From positions 1-14,058 of the forward strand of contig CAKOGP040001911.1 in NCBI GenBank assembly GCA_933822405.4: a DNA stretch of 14,058 nt. Direction: 5' to 3'. The stretch is from Cylindrotheca closterium. Lineage: Eukaryota > Bacillariophyta > Bacillariophyceae > Bacillariales > Bacillariaceae. Positions 1 to 8,585 of the stretch are shown here, in pieces. The first letter of the stretch is position 1, and each line of letters starts with the position of its first letter. The position numbers and the translations under genes are program-made. The notes beneath the pieces are model-generated. The model was not told the DNA's origin. It did not search any database and saw only the letters and a program-made list of their open reading frames with translations.

Positions 1-818
1 GAAACATCTCATTTCCACTCACTAGTGCCTCAAAGAAGTACAATTCATTTTCCACCATATCTCAGGTAGAAAGATATCATCATTAGCATTATCAGCATGT
101 ACTGTATCCAATGACGCCGCCTGTGATGAACCTTCTTGGCAAGTAGTAAGACAATTACTCAATGTGCGCTCACACAGAATGCTTGAGATCGAGACAAGGT
201 TGACATTGAAGGATTGGTATTTTGGTCTTTGTCATTGTCAGCCTCCTCTAGAACGAACTCATTTCTCAATGTCCATTCATCAGTTCTCAAATATAATATT
301 GCACACATAGTCATTGCAGTATCAACGTGCGCTCACACAGAATACTTGAGATCGAGGCAAGGTTGACATTGAAGGATTGGTATTTTGGTCTTCGTCATCG
401 TCAGCCTCCTCTAGAACGAACTCATTTCTCAATGTCCATTCATCAGTTCTCAAATATAATATTGCACACATAGTCATTGCAGGATCATCTTCAATCCTGA
501 TAGCAGCAACTCAGGTTGGTACCGAGCTTTGAACTCTCCGCCGTCAGAATTGGAAAGATGATCTTCAGGTCAAGCATAGTGCGGAAAATTTGTCAGATCG
601 ATTCATCTGGGGTCACCAAGTCAATATGATGAGATCAGCATCGTTAAAAAGTGACAATTAGTATGTGCCATGCAGCGTCATTTGAATGCACAGTTGTTCA
701 TCAAAATTTCTTGATTGGATGATGATCAGAAAAGGGATCAGACAAACAGGTCATCCTCGTCATTTAGTAGTAGGGCAGCATAAAAAATTCGGGATGTTCC
801 TATGCAGCATATTCGGAA
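1..818. other. Flank without a recognisable gene, containing a local duplication
   Basis: No long open frame and no family I recognise on either strand. The minus strand keeps short open stretches broken by stops and frame changes, which fits an old decayed element, but none is long enough to name. The only clear structure is the duplication at 164-482. From 483 to 818 I see nothing beyond ordinary mixed sequence; similarity to the array to the right starts abruptly at about 819. Confidence 0.5.
164..482. repeat. Tandem duplication, 163-bp period, two copies
   Basis: Positions 164-319 and 327-482 are 156-bp copies joined by a 7-bp linker (period 163). Both start GTGCGCTCACACAGAAT and end CACATAGTCATTGCAG. 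I count four differences, all transitions, all in the first half of the copy. Each copy is open on the minus strand over about 50 codons (an acidic EEAD..DQNTNPSMST stretch). The period is not a multiple of three and a stop follows each copy, so the pair is not one protein repeat. Confidence 0.92.
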
Positions 819-958
819 ATTGTAGGTCGGACCGATGCATGTCGGTCAGTATCACTCAGAACAGAACCACTTGATCCAAGCACATTTACATTGGCGTGGG
901 AGTCAAGTTCAGTCCTAGAATCAACCGGATGCTCAGCAGTAGTGCCATCAATTTGAGG
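819..958 (-). pseudogene. Relic copia aspartic protease, inverted copy in unit 0
   Basis: The minus strand here encodes the same T-E-L-D-S-H-A-N motif and the following V-L-S-D-T-D-R-H stretch as the direct copies, with one visible change (Thr to Ala after DRH). Homology is lost at 819, before the relic would end, so this copy is shorter than the others. Non-functional fragment. Confidence 0.5.
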
Positions 959-1417
959 TCAGCCGCAGGTGTGGCAAAGAATGGTGGGGACGTATTCATA
1001 GAAATTGTCGTCCATCATCTTCCAGCCAGGGTTGGTCTGGTGGCTCAAGAATCCAATGCATCGCTTGTAATTTTCAATACATTACTGATACAACAGTGGG
1101 TTCCGCCGTGACCAGTCAAGCCTTGCTCTTATCGAGAGTAAAAGCACTGACTTCAGTAGATTTTCTTCAGCCTTTTGTCTTGGTCGACTTCTTGGAAAAT
1201 TCAACCGTCTTTGGCTCATTTTGGCTCATTTCAGAAAATCAAAGCGTCTTGTTGTTTCAGTCATTGATTTCCAGAGGAAAATGCGTTTTACAGAGCATTA
1301 GTTGTAGCTGTAGTAGCATCATAACAGAATCGTAGAGTGATGGGTCTAATAAACTGTTTTATGGCGAAGAATGAGCCTGCTTCACCAAGTCCATGGGCGG
1401 TAAATGATTGTATGTCA

Positions 1418-1755
1418 ATGTATTGATGTGCTTGATATGTATCAATGTGTGATTTGATACGTATCTATGAAAAGGATCGATGCGTGATCCAAGATATATC
1501 TTGAGATATTGAGTTTGATGATTGATCCAATATATATATGATATTGATCCATGTGTGATTTGATATATCTATGATATTGATCGGTGATTCAATATTTCTA
1601 TGTTTTGATTGATATATCTTTGATATTGATCGGTGATTCAATATTTCTATGTTTTGATATTGATCGATAGGTGGTTCAATGTATCTATGATATTTATCGA
1701 TGTGTGATTCGATATGATGTCTATGATATTGATCGATGATTCAATATATCCATGT
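1418..1755. repeat. AT-rich minisatellite inside module B, unit 0
   Basis: Imperfect repeats of roughly 31-33 bp with core words TGTGATT-(C/T)-GATAT, CTATGATATTGATCG and GATTCAATATTTCTATG. Copies differ by small indels, and this block is longer than those in units 1-3. The sequence is rich in GATAT and TGATCGAT. Confidence 0.8.
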
Positions 1756-2498
1756 ACTGGTGGATGTAGGTCTCCAGCCCTGACCGAACCACGTACCCTG
1801 TTTCGTTGAAATCCTTGTTTGTGAACTGTTTGTCCAACCTTTGAAACAAAGTCCTTGCCCCATTTGCAATCTGTTACGCTTTAGCGCGTTTCCAGCTTGA
1901 GAGGAGTGTTTTAAGGCCAGGCAGACATACCTGAGACTGGTTGGCTCGCTGACTGAAGCCGACAACACTAGCGATTTGTACGTGCGCGTTATGCGTACGT
2001 TGAGCGATAGTTTGCTTGGATGTTTTCACATCAACACAATTAATTTTAAGGCATCAAGGTTTTACGATTATTCTTTGAGGTCAATGCACATCCTTTAAAC
2101 AGTTTATCAGCTCCCATCACTCTACGATTCTGTTATGATGCTACTACACCTACGACTAATGCTCTTTATAACGCATTTTCCTCTGGAAATCAATGCCTGA
2201 AACAACAAGACGCTTTGATTTGCTGAAATGAGCCCAAATGAGCCGAAGACGGTTGAATTTTCCAAGAAGTCGACCAAGACAAAAGGCTGAAGAAAATCTA
2301 CTGAAGCCAGTGCTTTTTTTCTCGATAAGAGCAAGGCTTGACTGGTCACGGCGGAACCCACTGTTGTATCAGTAATGTATTGAAAATTACAAGCGATGCA
2401 TTGGATTCTTGAGCCACCAGACCAACCCTGGCTGGAAGATGATGGACGGCAATTTCTATGAATACGTCCCCACCACTCTTTGCCACACCTGCGGCTGA

Positions 2499-2822
2499 CC
2501 TCAAATTGATGGCACTACTGCTGAGCATCCGGTTGATTCTAGGACTGAACTTGACTCCCACGCCAATGTAAATGTGCTTGGATCCAGTGGTTCTGTTCTG
2601 AGTGATACTGACCGACATACATCGGTCCGACCTACAATCCCCATATTTCAGTCCATTGCCCATTACTTCATCCGTAACGGAGCTACAAAACATGAACGGC
2701 GAAGGTCAAAGGTCAACACTCATGAAAGTGACGTTGATTTGACTAATGACTGCTCTATGGCGAAGAATGAGCCTGCTTCACCAAGTCCATGGGCGGTAAA
2801 TGATTGTATGTCAATGTATTGA
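2499..2822 (+). pseudogene. Relic Ty1/copia aspartic protease fragment, unit 1
   Basis: A frame open from just after a TGA (2496-2498) to a TGA at 2820-2822. It contains ELDSHAN-VNVLG at about 2547-2582, followed by SVLSDTDRH. Retropepsins of diatom copia elements, as I know them, carry LDSHA(N/D) where other copia elements have DSGA, followed by a hydrophobic-G stretch and an (I/L)SDTG segment; order and spacing fit here. There is no plausible start codon, and Gag and integrase are absent on either side, so this is a dead fragment about one third of a protease region long. After about 2640 the resemblance fades and the rest may be unrelated read-through. Protease assignment is moderate, since only one motif block supports it. 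Confidence 0.55.
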
Positions 2823-3131
2823 TGTGCTTGGTATGTATCAATGTGTGATTTGATACGTATCTATGAAAAGGATCGATGTGTGATTCGATATGTATATGAT
2901 ATTGATCAATGTGTGATTTGATATATATCTATGATATTGATCGGTGATTCAATATTTCTATGCTATCAAAAAAGATTGATGATTGATCCGATATATATAT
3001 GATATTGATCAATGTGTGATTTGATATATCTATGATATTGATCGGTGATTCAATATTTCTATGTTTTGATATTTATCGATGTGTGATTCGATATGTCTAT
3101 GATATTGATCGATGATTCGATATATCCATGT
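2815..3131. repeat. AT-rich minisatellite inside module B, unit 1
   Basis: Same imperfect 31-33 bp family as in unit 0, but with a different order of variants, including one non-matching insert (GCTATCAAAAAAGATTGATG) near 2963-2982. Confidence 0.8.
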
Positions 3132-3874
3132 ACTGGTGGATGTAGGTCTCCAGCCCTGACCAAACCACGTACCCTGTTTTGTTGAAATCCTTGTTTGTGA
3201 ACTGTTTGTCCAACCTTTGAAACAAAGTCCTTGCCCCATTTGCAATCTGTTACGCTTTAGCGCGTTTCCAGCTTGAGAGGAGTGTTTTAAGGCCAGGCAG
3301 ACATACCTGAGACTGGTTGGCTCGCTGACTGAAGCCGACAACACTAGCGATTTGTACGTGCGCGTTATGCGTACGTTGAGCGATAGTTTGCTTGGATGTT
3401 TTCACATCAACACAATTAATTTTAAGGCATCAAGGTTTTACGATTATTCTTTGAGGTCAATGCACATCCTTTAAACAGTTTATCAGCTCCCATCACTCTA
3501 CGATTCTGTTATGATGCTACTACACCTACGACTAATGCTCTTTATAACGCATTTTCCTCTGGAAATCAATGCCTGAAACAACAAGACGCTTTGATTTGCT
3601 GAAATGAGCCCAAATGAGCCGAAGACGGTTGAATTTTCCAAGAAGTCGACCAAGACAAAAGGCTGAAGAAAATCTACTGAAGCCAGTGCTTTTTTTCTCG
3701 ATAAGAGCAAGGCTTGACTGGTCACGGCGGAACCCACTGTTGTATCAGTAATGTATTGAAAATTACAAGCGATGCATTGGATTCTTGAGCCACCAGACCA
3801 ACCCTGGCTGGAAGATGATGGACGGCAATTTCTATGAATACGTCCCCACCACTCTTTGCCACACCTGCGGCTGA

Positions 3875-4198
3875 CCTCAAATTGATGGCACTACTGCTGA
3901 GCATCCGGTTGATTCTAGGACTGAACTTGACTCCCACGCCAATGTAAATGTGCTTGGATCCAGTGGTTCTGTTCTGAGTGATACTGACCGACATACATCG
4001 GTCCGACCTACAATCCCCATATTTCAGTCCATTGCCCATTACTTCATCCGTAACGGAGCTACAAAACATGAACGGCGAAGGTCAAAGGTCAACACTCATG
4101 AAAGTGACGTTGATTTGACTAATGACTGCTCTATGGCGAAGAATGAGCCTGCTTCACCAAGTCCATGGGCGGTAAATGATTGTATGTCAATGTATTGA
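3875..4198 (+). pseudogene. Relic Ty1/copia aspartic protease fragment, unit 2
   Basis: Same frame and translation as the unit 1 relic, 1376 bp further on, again bounded by TGA stops. It was copied passively with the satellite unit. Confidence 0.55.
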
Positions 4199-4507
4199 TG
4201 TGCTTGGTATGTATCAATGTGTGATTTGATACGTATCTATGAAAAGGATCGATGTGTGATTCGATATGTATATGATATTGATCAATGTGTGATTTGATAT
4301 ATATCTATGATATTGATCGGTGATTCAATATTTCTATGCTATCAAAAAAGATTGATGATTGATCCGATATATATATGATATTGATCAATGTGTGATTTGA
4401 TATATCTATGATATTGATCGGTGATTCAATATTTCTATGTTTTGATATTTATCGATGTGTGATTCGATATGTCTATGATATTGATCGATGATTCGATATA
4501 TCCATGT
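4191..4507. repeat. AT-rich minisatellite inside module B, unit 2
   Basis: Identical in length and variant order to the unit 1 block. The whole minisatellite was therefore amplified as part of the 1376-bp unit and has not changed length since. Confidence 0.8.
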
Positions 4508-5250
4508 ACTGGTGGATGTAGGTCTCCAGCCCTGACCAAACCACGTACCCTGTTTTGTTGAAATCCTTGTTTGTGAACTGTTTGTCCAACCTTTGAAACA
4601 AAGTCCTTGCCCCATTTGCAATCTGTTACGCTTTAGCGCGTTTCCAGCTTGAGAGGAGTGTTTTAAGGCCAGGCAGACATACCTGAGACTGGTTGGCTCG
4701 CTGACTGAAGCCGACAACACTAGCGATTTGTACGTGCGCGTTATGCGTACGTTGAGCGATAGTTTGCTTGGATGTTTTCACATCAACACAATTAATTTTA
4801 AGGCATCAAGGTTTTACGATTATTCTTTGAGGTCAATGCACATCCTTTAAACAGTTTATCAGCTCCCATCACTCTACGATTCTGTTATGATGCTACTACA
4901 CCTACGACTAATGCTCTTTATAACGCATTTTCCTCTGGAAATCAATGCCTGAAACAACAAGACGCTTTGATTTGCTGAAATGAGCCCAAATGAGCCGAAG
5001 ACGGTTGAATTTTCCAAGAAGTCGACCAAGACAAAAGGCTGAAGAAAATCTACTGAAGCCAGTGCTTTTTTTCTCGATAAGAGCAAGGCTTGACTGGTCA
5101 CGGCGGAACCCACTGTTGTATCAGTAATGTATTGAAAATTACAAGCGATGCATTGGATTCTTGAGCCACCAGACCAACCCTGGCTGGAAGATGATGGACG
5201 GCAATTTCTATGAATACGTCCCCACCACTCTTTGCCACACCTGCGGCTGA

Positions 5251-5574
5251 CCTCAAATTGATGGCACTACTGCTGAGCATCCGGTTGATTCTAGGACTGA
5301 ACTTGACTCCCACGCCAATGTAAATGTGCTTGGATCCAGTGGTTCTGTTCTGAGTGATACTGACCGACATACATCGGTCCGACCTACAATCCCCATATTT
5401 CAGTCCATTGCCCATTACTTCATCCGTAACGGAGCTACAAAACATGAACGGCGAAGGTCAAAGGTCAACACTCATGAAAGTGACGTTGATTTGACTAATG
5501 ACTGCTCTATGGCGAAGAATGAGCCTGCTTCACCAAGTCCATGGGCGGTAAATGATTGTATGTCAATGTATTGA
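5251..5574 (+). pseudogene. Relic Ty1/copia aspartic protease fragment, unit 3
   Basis: Same frame and translation as in units 1 and 2, with no difference seen. The lack of divergence reflects the age of the array, not selection on the protein. Confidence 0.55.
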
Positions 5575-5883
5575 TGTGCTTGGTATGTATCAATGTGTGA
5601 TTTGATACGTATCTATGAAAAGGATCGATGTGTGATTCGATATGTATATGATATTGATCAATGTGTGATTTGATATATATCTATGATATTGATCGGTGAT
5701 TCAATATTTCTATGCTATCAAAAAAGATTGATGATTGATCCGATATATATATGATATTGATCAATGTGTGATTTGATATATCTATGATATTGATCGGTGA
5801 TTCAATATTTCTATGTTTTGATATTTATCGATGTGTGATTCGATATGTCTATGATATTGATCGATGATTCGATATATCCATGT
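5567..5883. repeat. AT-rich minisatellite inside module B, unit 3
   Basis: Same variant order as units 1 and 2. The divergence of this terminal unit begins only to the right of this block. Confidence 0.8.
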
Positions 5884-6229
5884 ACTGGTGGATGTAGGTC
5901 TCCAGCCCTGACCAAACCACGTACCCTGTTTTGTTGAAATCCTTGTTTGTGAACTGTTTGTCCAACCTTTGAAACAAAGTCCTTGCCCCATTTGCAATCT
6001 GTTACGCTTTAGCGCGTTTCCAGCTTGAGAGGAGTGTTTTAAGGCCAGGCAGACATACCTGAGACTGGTTGGCTCGCTGACTGAAGCCAACAACACTAGC
6101 GATTTGTACATGCGCGTTATGCGTAGGTTGAGCGATAGTTTGCTTGGATGTTTTCACATCAACACAATTAATTTTTAAGGCATCAAGGTTTTATGATTAT
6201 TCTTGTTGTCAATGCACATCCTTTAAACA

Positions 6230-6558
6230 CCACGGTTAAGAGGAGCGTTGACAGGTCTACGGCTGGTCTTAAGCCGCCCACTACGTCAACTCGCACCAGC
6301 CCGTCTGTTCACTTTCAGCAGCCCAAGCAGCGGTCTCGGAAAAAGTCTCAGGTTCACGTGGACACAACTCAGATGGAGGGCAATACTACTACAGCCGTGT
6401 CCCAGGACGAGAGCCTCTCATCTCTGACAGCGGCATGTCTGGGAGGCGTACATCCATTCTTTCTTCCTTCTCCATCTAGCAAATCCGGTACTAGCAGATC
6501 TGCTAATTTGCCTTCTTTGGTCGGCCGCGGAGCACCTCGCTCCGCGGTAGGGCCATGA
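6230..6558 (+). pseudogene. LINE N-terminal region (low complexity)
   Basis: An open frame that physically begins at an ATG in the satellite (6193) and passes without a stop into the LINE; the first ATG inside the LINE is at 6373. The product is rich in Ser, Thr, Pro and basic residues, with no domain I recognise and no zinc knuckle. It ends at a TGA (6556-6558) that overlaps the ATG at 6555 of the next frame. In an intact element this region was probably joined to the endonuclease, so a frameshift near 6505-6555 is likely. The chimeric start with satellite sequence looks accidental. Confidence 0.45.
6525..6547. other. Perfect GC-rich hairpin in LINE N-terminal region
   Basis: CCGCGGAGC (6525-6533) and GCTCCGCGG (6539-6547) are perfect 9-bp arms around a 5-base loop. 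Twenty bases upstream, 6492-6505 is a perfect 14-bp palindrome (TAGCAGATCTGCTA). Both lie just before the frame change at 6555, so they may be linked to the rearrangement there or to RNA structure in the element. Confidence 0.7.
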
Positions 6559-8585
6559 GAGGCCCCAGGTTGTCTGCCGCTAGGTCACGGCGTGCAGGCA
6601 GAAGATCTCGAATTAGTGGCCCGTCAAGTGTTGTTTCCCACGCTTCACTTGACGAATATTTACGCTCTCTGCCACCAGGAGACTGCCTTGGCGACGACCA
6701 TCGCTGTCGCTCTTCACTAGCTACTCGCGTCACCTTCCAGAACGTTAACGGTGTTCCGGAGGAAGGGGACCATGTGAAACAGCGGGAGATCAACTCCTGG
6801 CTGCAAGACGAGCAAGTGGGAATAGCGTTGTTGGCGGAGGCCAAAACGTTTTGGCCCTCTATCCCAGAGGGTCATGGGTGGAACGACAGGATGCGTCAAG
6901 CTACGATGAAGGCAAAGCGCAAAGGTTTTTATTCGGCTGTCGCTTATAATAAACAGCAGTCACGATCTTCAGCAACTACAGCCTTTCAATGGGGAGGATG
7001 CATCGCAACAGTACTTAGTCAGGTCTCGCACCGAGCTAAAGAATCAGGGAGCGATTCGACGGGGCTGGGACGGTGGGCTTTTGTTCGTCTTCAAGGAAAA
7101 AAGCTGAAGGCGCAGGGGGGTGATGATCACTCCGGCTTGGTGCTAGACGTAAATGAGGCGGTCCGACGGCCGATTTCACGTGATCTAGTGATTGTCTCGG
7201 CATATAGGCCAAACAGAGAAGGTACGGGGGAATCAACCGTGTGGGCCCAACAACGTCTATACTTTAACTCTATAAAACGTAAGATTGATCCGCGCAAAGC
7301 ATTGGTCGATGACCTGTGCAAGCAAATTCAAAAATGGAGGGACGAGGGTTGTGAAGTTTTGCTGGGGATCGATGCTAATGAAGACCTTTTGGTCAACTCC
7401 CCGGACTCCATACGACAGCGGTTTCGTGAGTGCGGAACGGAGGAAGCAATTTTGAAACGGCATCCCCCCACGGCGACCCACCAACGAAATCAAAGCAACG
7501 TTCCCATTGACGGAATCTTTACCACTTCAGGTGTTCCGGTTCTGGCTGGTGGCTACTACGCATTTGGTGAATCCCACGCTTCACTTGACGAATATTTACG
7601 TTCTCTTCCACCAGGAAACTGCCTTGGCGACGACCATCGCTGTCGCTCTTCACTAGCTACTCGTGTCACCTTCCAGAACGTTAACGGTGTCCCGGAGGAA
7701 GGTGACCATGTGAAACAGCGGCAGATCAACTCCTGGCTGCAAGATGAGCGAGTGGGAATAGCGTTGTTGGCGGAGGCCAAAACGTTTTGGAACAATAGGA
7801 TGGGTCAAGCTACGATGAAGGCAAAGCACAAAGGTTTTTATTCGGCTGTCGCGTATAATAAACAGCAGTCACGATCTTTGGCAACTACAGCCTTTCAATG
7901 GGGAGGATGCATTGCGACAGTGCTTAGTCAGGTCTTGCACCGAGCCAAAGAAGCAGGGAGCGATTCGACGGGGCTGGGACGGTGGGCTTATGTTCGTCTT
8001 CAAGGAAAAAAGTTGAAGGCGCAGGGGGGTGATGATCTCTCCGGCTTGGTGCTAGACGTAAATGAGGCGGTCCGACGGCCGATTTCACGTGATCTAGTGG
8101 TTGTCTTGGCATATAGGCCAAACAGAGAAGGTACGGGGGAATCAACCGTGTGGGCCCAACAACGTCTCTACTTTAACTCTATAAAACGTAAGGTTGATCC
8201 GCGCAAAGCATTTGTCGATGACTTGTGCAAACAAATTCAAAAGTGGAGGGACTAGGGTTGCGAAGTTTTGCTGGGGATCGATGCTAACGAAGACCTTTCG
8301 GTTAACTCCCCGGACTCCATACGACAGCAGTTCCGTGAGTGCGGAATGGAGGAAGCGATTTTGAAAAGGCATCCCCCAACGGCAACTCACCAACAAAATC
8401 AAAGCAACGTTCCCATTGATGGGATCTTTACCACTTCGGGTGTTCCGGTTCTTGCTGGTGGCTACTACGCATTTGGCAAATTCGTTGAAGCAGACCACTG
8501 GGCTCTATGGATCGATATTGACTTGAACACAGCTTTGGGCAATTTCAAACCCCAGGAGTCTCTACCTTCCAACCTTGCAAACTAA
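6555..8585 (+). pseudogene. LINE AP-like endonuclease with internal tandem duplication and a nonsense codon
   Basis: One frame of 566 codons to a TAG at 8253-8255, continuing in the same frame to a TAA at 8583-8585. It resembles the endonuclease/exonuclease/phosphatase fold used by LINEs to nick target DNA. Motifs: QNVNG (residues 62-66), LAEAKTFW with the likely metal-binding Glu (93-100), YRPN (217-220), GIDANED with catalytic Asp/Asn (271-277), IDGIF (318-322). From residue 340 the domain restarts (SHASLDEYL, first seen at 28), 312 residues later. Copy 1 lacks the terminal Asp-His motif. Copy 2 has it (ADHWALWIDI, after the TAG) but is cut by the stop: GAG at 7344-7346 in copy 1 corresponds to TAG in copy 2. 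Copy 2 also lacks 9 residues after KTFW. The upstream frame is different, so the ATG at 6555 is probably not a native start. Confidence 0.72.
6636..8475 (+). repeat. In-frame tandem duplication of the endonuclease region
   Basis: Copy 1 is 6636-7571 (936 bp) and copy 2 is 7572 to about 8475 (909 bp, with one 27-bp deletion near 7790). Both start TCCCACGCTTCACTTGACG. The period of 936 bp is exactly 312 codons, so the frame passes through the junction unbroken. The copies differ at scattered sites, estimated 4-5%, both silent and amino-acid-changing. This is far more than the difference among the 1376-bp satellite units. Confidence 0.93.

Larger units (their letters stand above)
819..2096. repeat. 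Array unit 0: module A inverted, module B direct
   Basis: 819-1359 is the reverse complement of 2097-2638 (module A, estimated about 95% identical). 1360-2096 is a direct copy of module B (compare 2756-3472), slightly longer because its minisatellite differs. The junction at 1359/1360 joins AAACTGTTT (reverse complement of the unit start) to TATGGCGAAG (start of B). The last 117 bp of A (2639-2755 in unit 1) have no counterpart left of 819. The two A copies form an inverted repeat of about 540 bp with a spacer of about 737 bp. Confidence 0.9.
2097..3472. repeat. Array unit 1 (1376 bp)
   Basis: Begins AAACAGTTTATCAGCTCCC. Module A is 2097-2755 and module B 2756-3472. A contains the protease relic on the plus strand. 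B starts TATGGCGAAGAATGAGCC, continues into the minisatellite, and then a more GC-rich part including TACGTGCGCGTTATGCGTAC. Minus-strand open frames of 79, 104 and 115 codons recur in each unit but resemble nothing I know and lie opposite the relic, so I do not call them genes. Confidence 0.93.
3473..4848. repeat. Array unit 2 (1376 bp)
   Basis: Same length and, as far as I could compare by eye, the same sequence as unit 1. Module A is 3473-4131 and module B 4132-4848. The lack of visible differences from its neighbours points to very recent amplification or active homogenisation. Confidence 0.93.
819..6229. repeat. Satellite-like array: 1376-bp unit, three direct copies plus one rearranged copy
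   Basis: Units start at 2097, 3473 and 4849, each 1376 bp apart, and sequence that I compared by eye is essentially identical between them. Each unit is module A (659 bp) followed by module B (717 bp). A more diverged fourth unit lies at 819-2096, with A inverted and B direct. The array stops at 6229, exactly at the B/A boundary, where LINE sequence begins. Module A carries a decayed copia protease and B an AT-rich minisatellite, so I infer that a retrotransposon fragment was captured and amplified. An assembler could have collapsed or expanded such an array, so true copy number is uncertain. Confidence 0.93.
4849..6229. repeat. Array unit 3 (terminal copy, diverged right end)
   Basis: Module A is 4849-5507 and module B 5508-6224, with homology to the next unit start running on to 6229. 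It matches units 1 and 2 until about 6085. From there to the end it collects substitutions and compensating indels, for example GAAGCCAACAAC for GAAGCCGACAAC, GCGTAGG for GCGTACG, an extra T in the AATTTTT run, and TTCTTGTTGTC for TTCTTTGAGGTC. This is the pattern expected of an edge copy that escapes homogenisation. Confidence 0.93.

Noticed and set aside
474..569. Minus-strand stretch with SDGGEF (531-548), similar to the D-x-GGEF motif of copia integrase
   Set aside because: Only one short motif, bounded closely by stops, and neighbouring frames give no integrase context; could be chance.
2346..2693. Minus-strand open frame of 115 codons repeated in each satellite unit, and a 79-codon frame beside it
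   Set aside because: They recur only because the units are near-identical, lie opposite the protease relic, resemble no family I know, and some start with non-ATG codons.
3030..3344. Minus-strand open frame of 104 codons in module B
   Set aside because: It runs from GC-rich sequence into the AT minisatellite, which would give a low-complexity tail; no motif and no sign of selection.
818..6229. CRISPR-like array suggested by regular repeats
   Set aside because: The repeats are 1376-bp tandem units and an imperfect AT minisatellite without unique spacers, in eukaryote-like sequence.
7036..8498. Several minus-strand open frames opposite the LINE endonuclease
   Set aside because: They appear in both endonuclease copies as shadows of the plus-strand frame and carry no recognisable motif.
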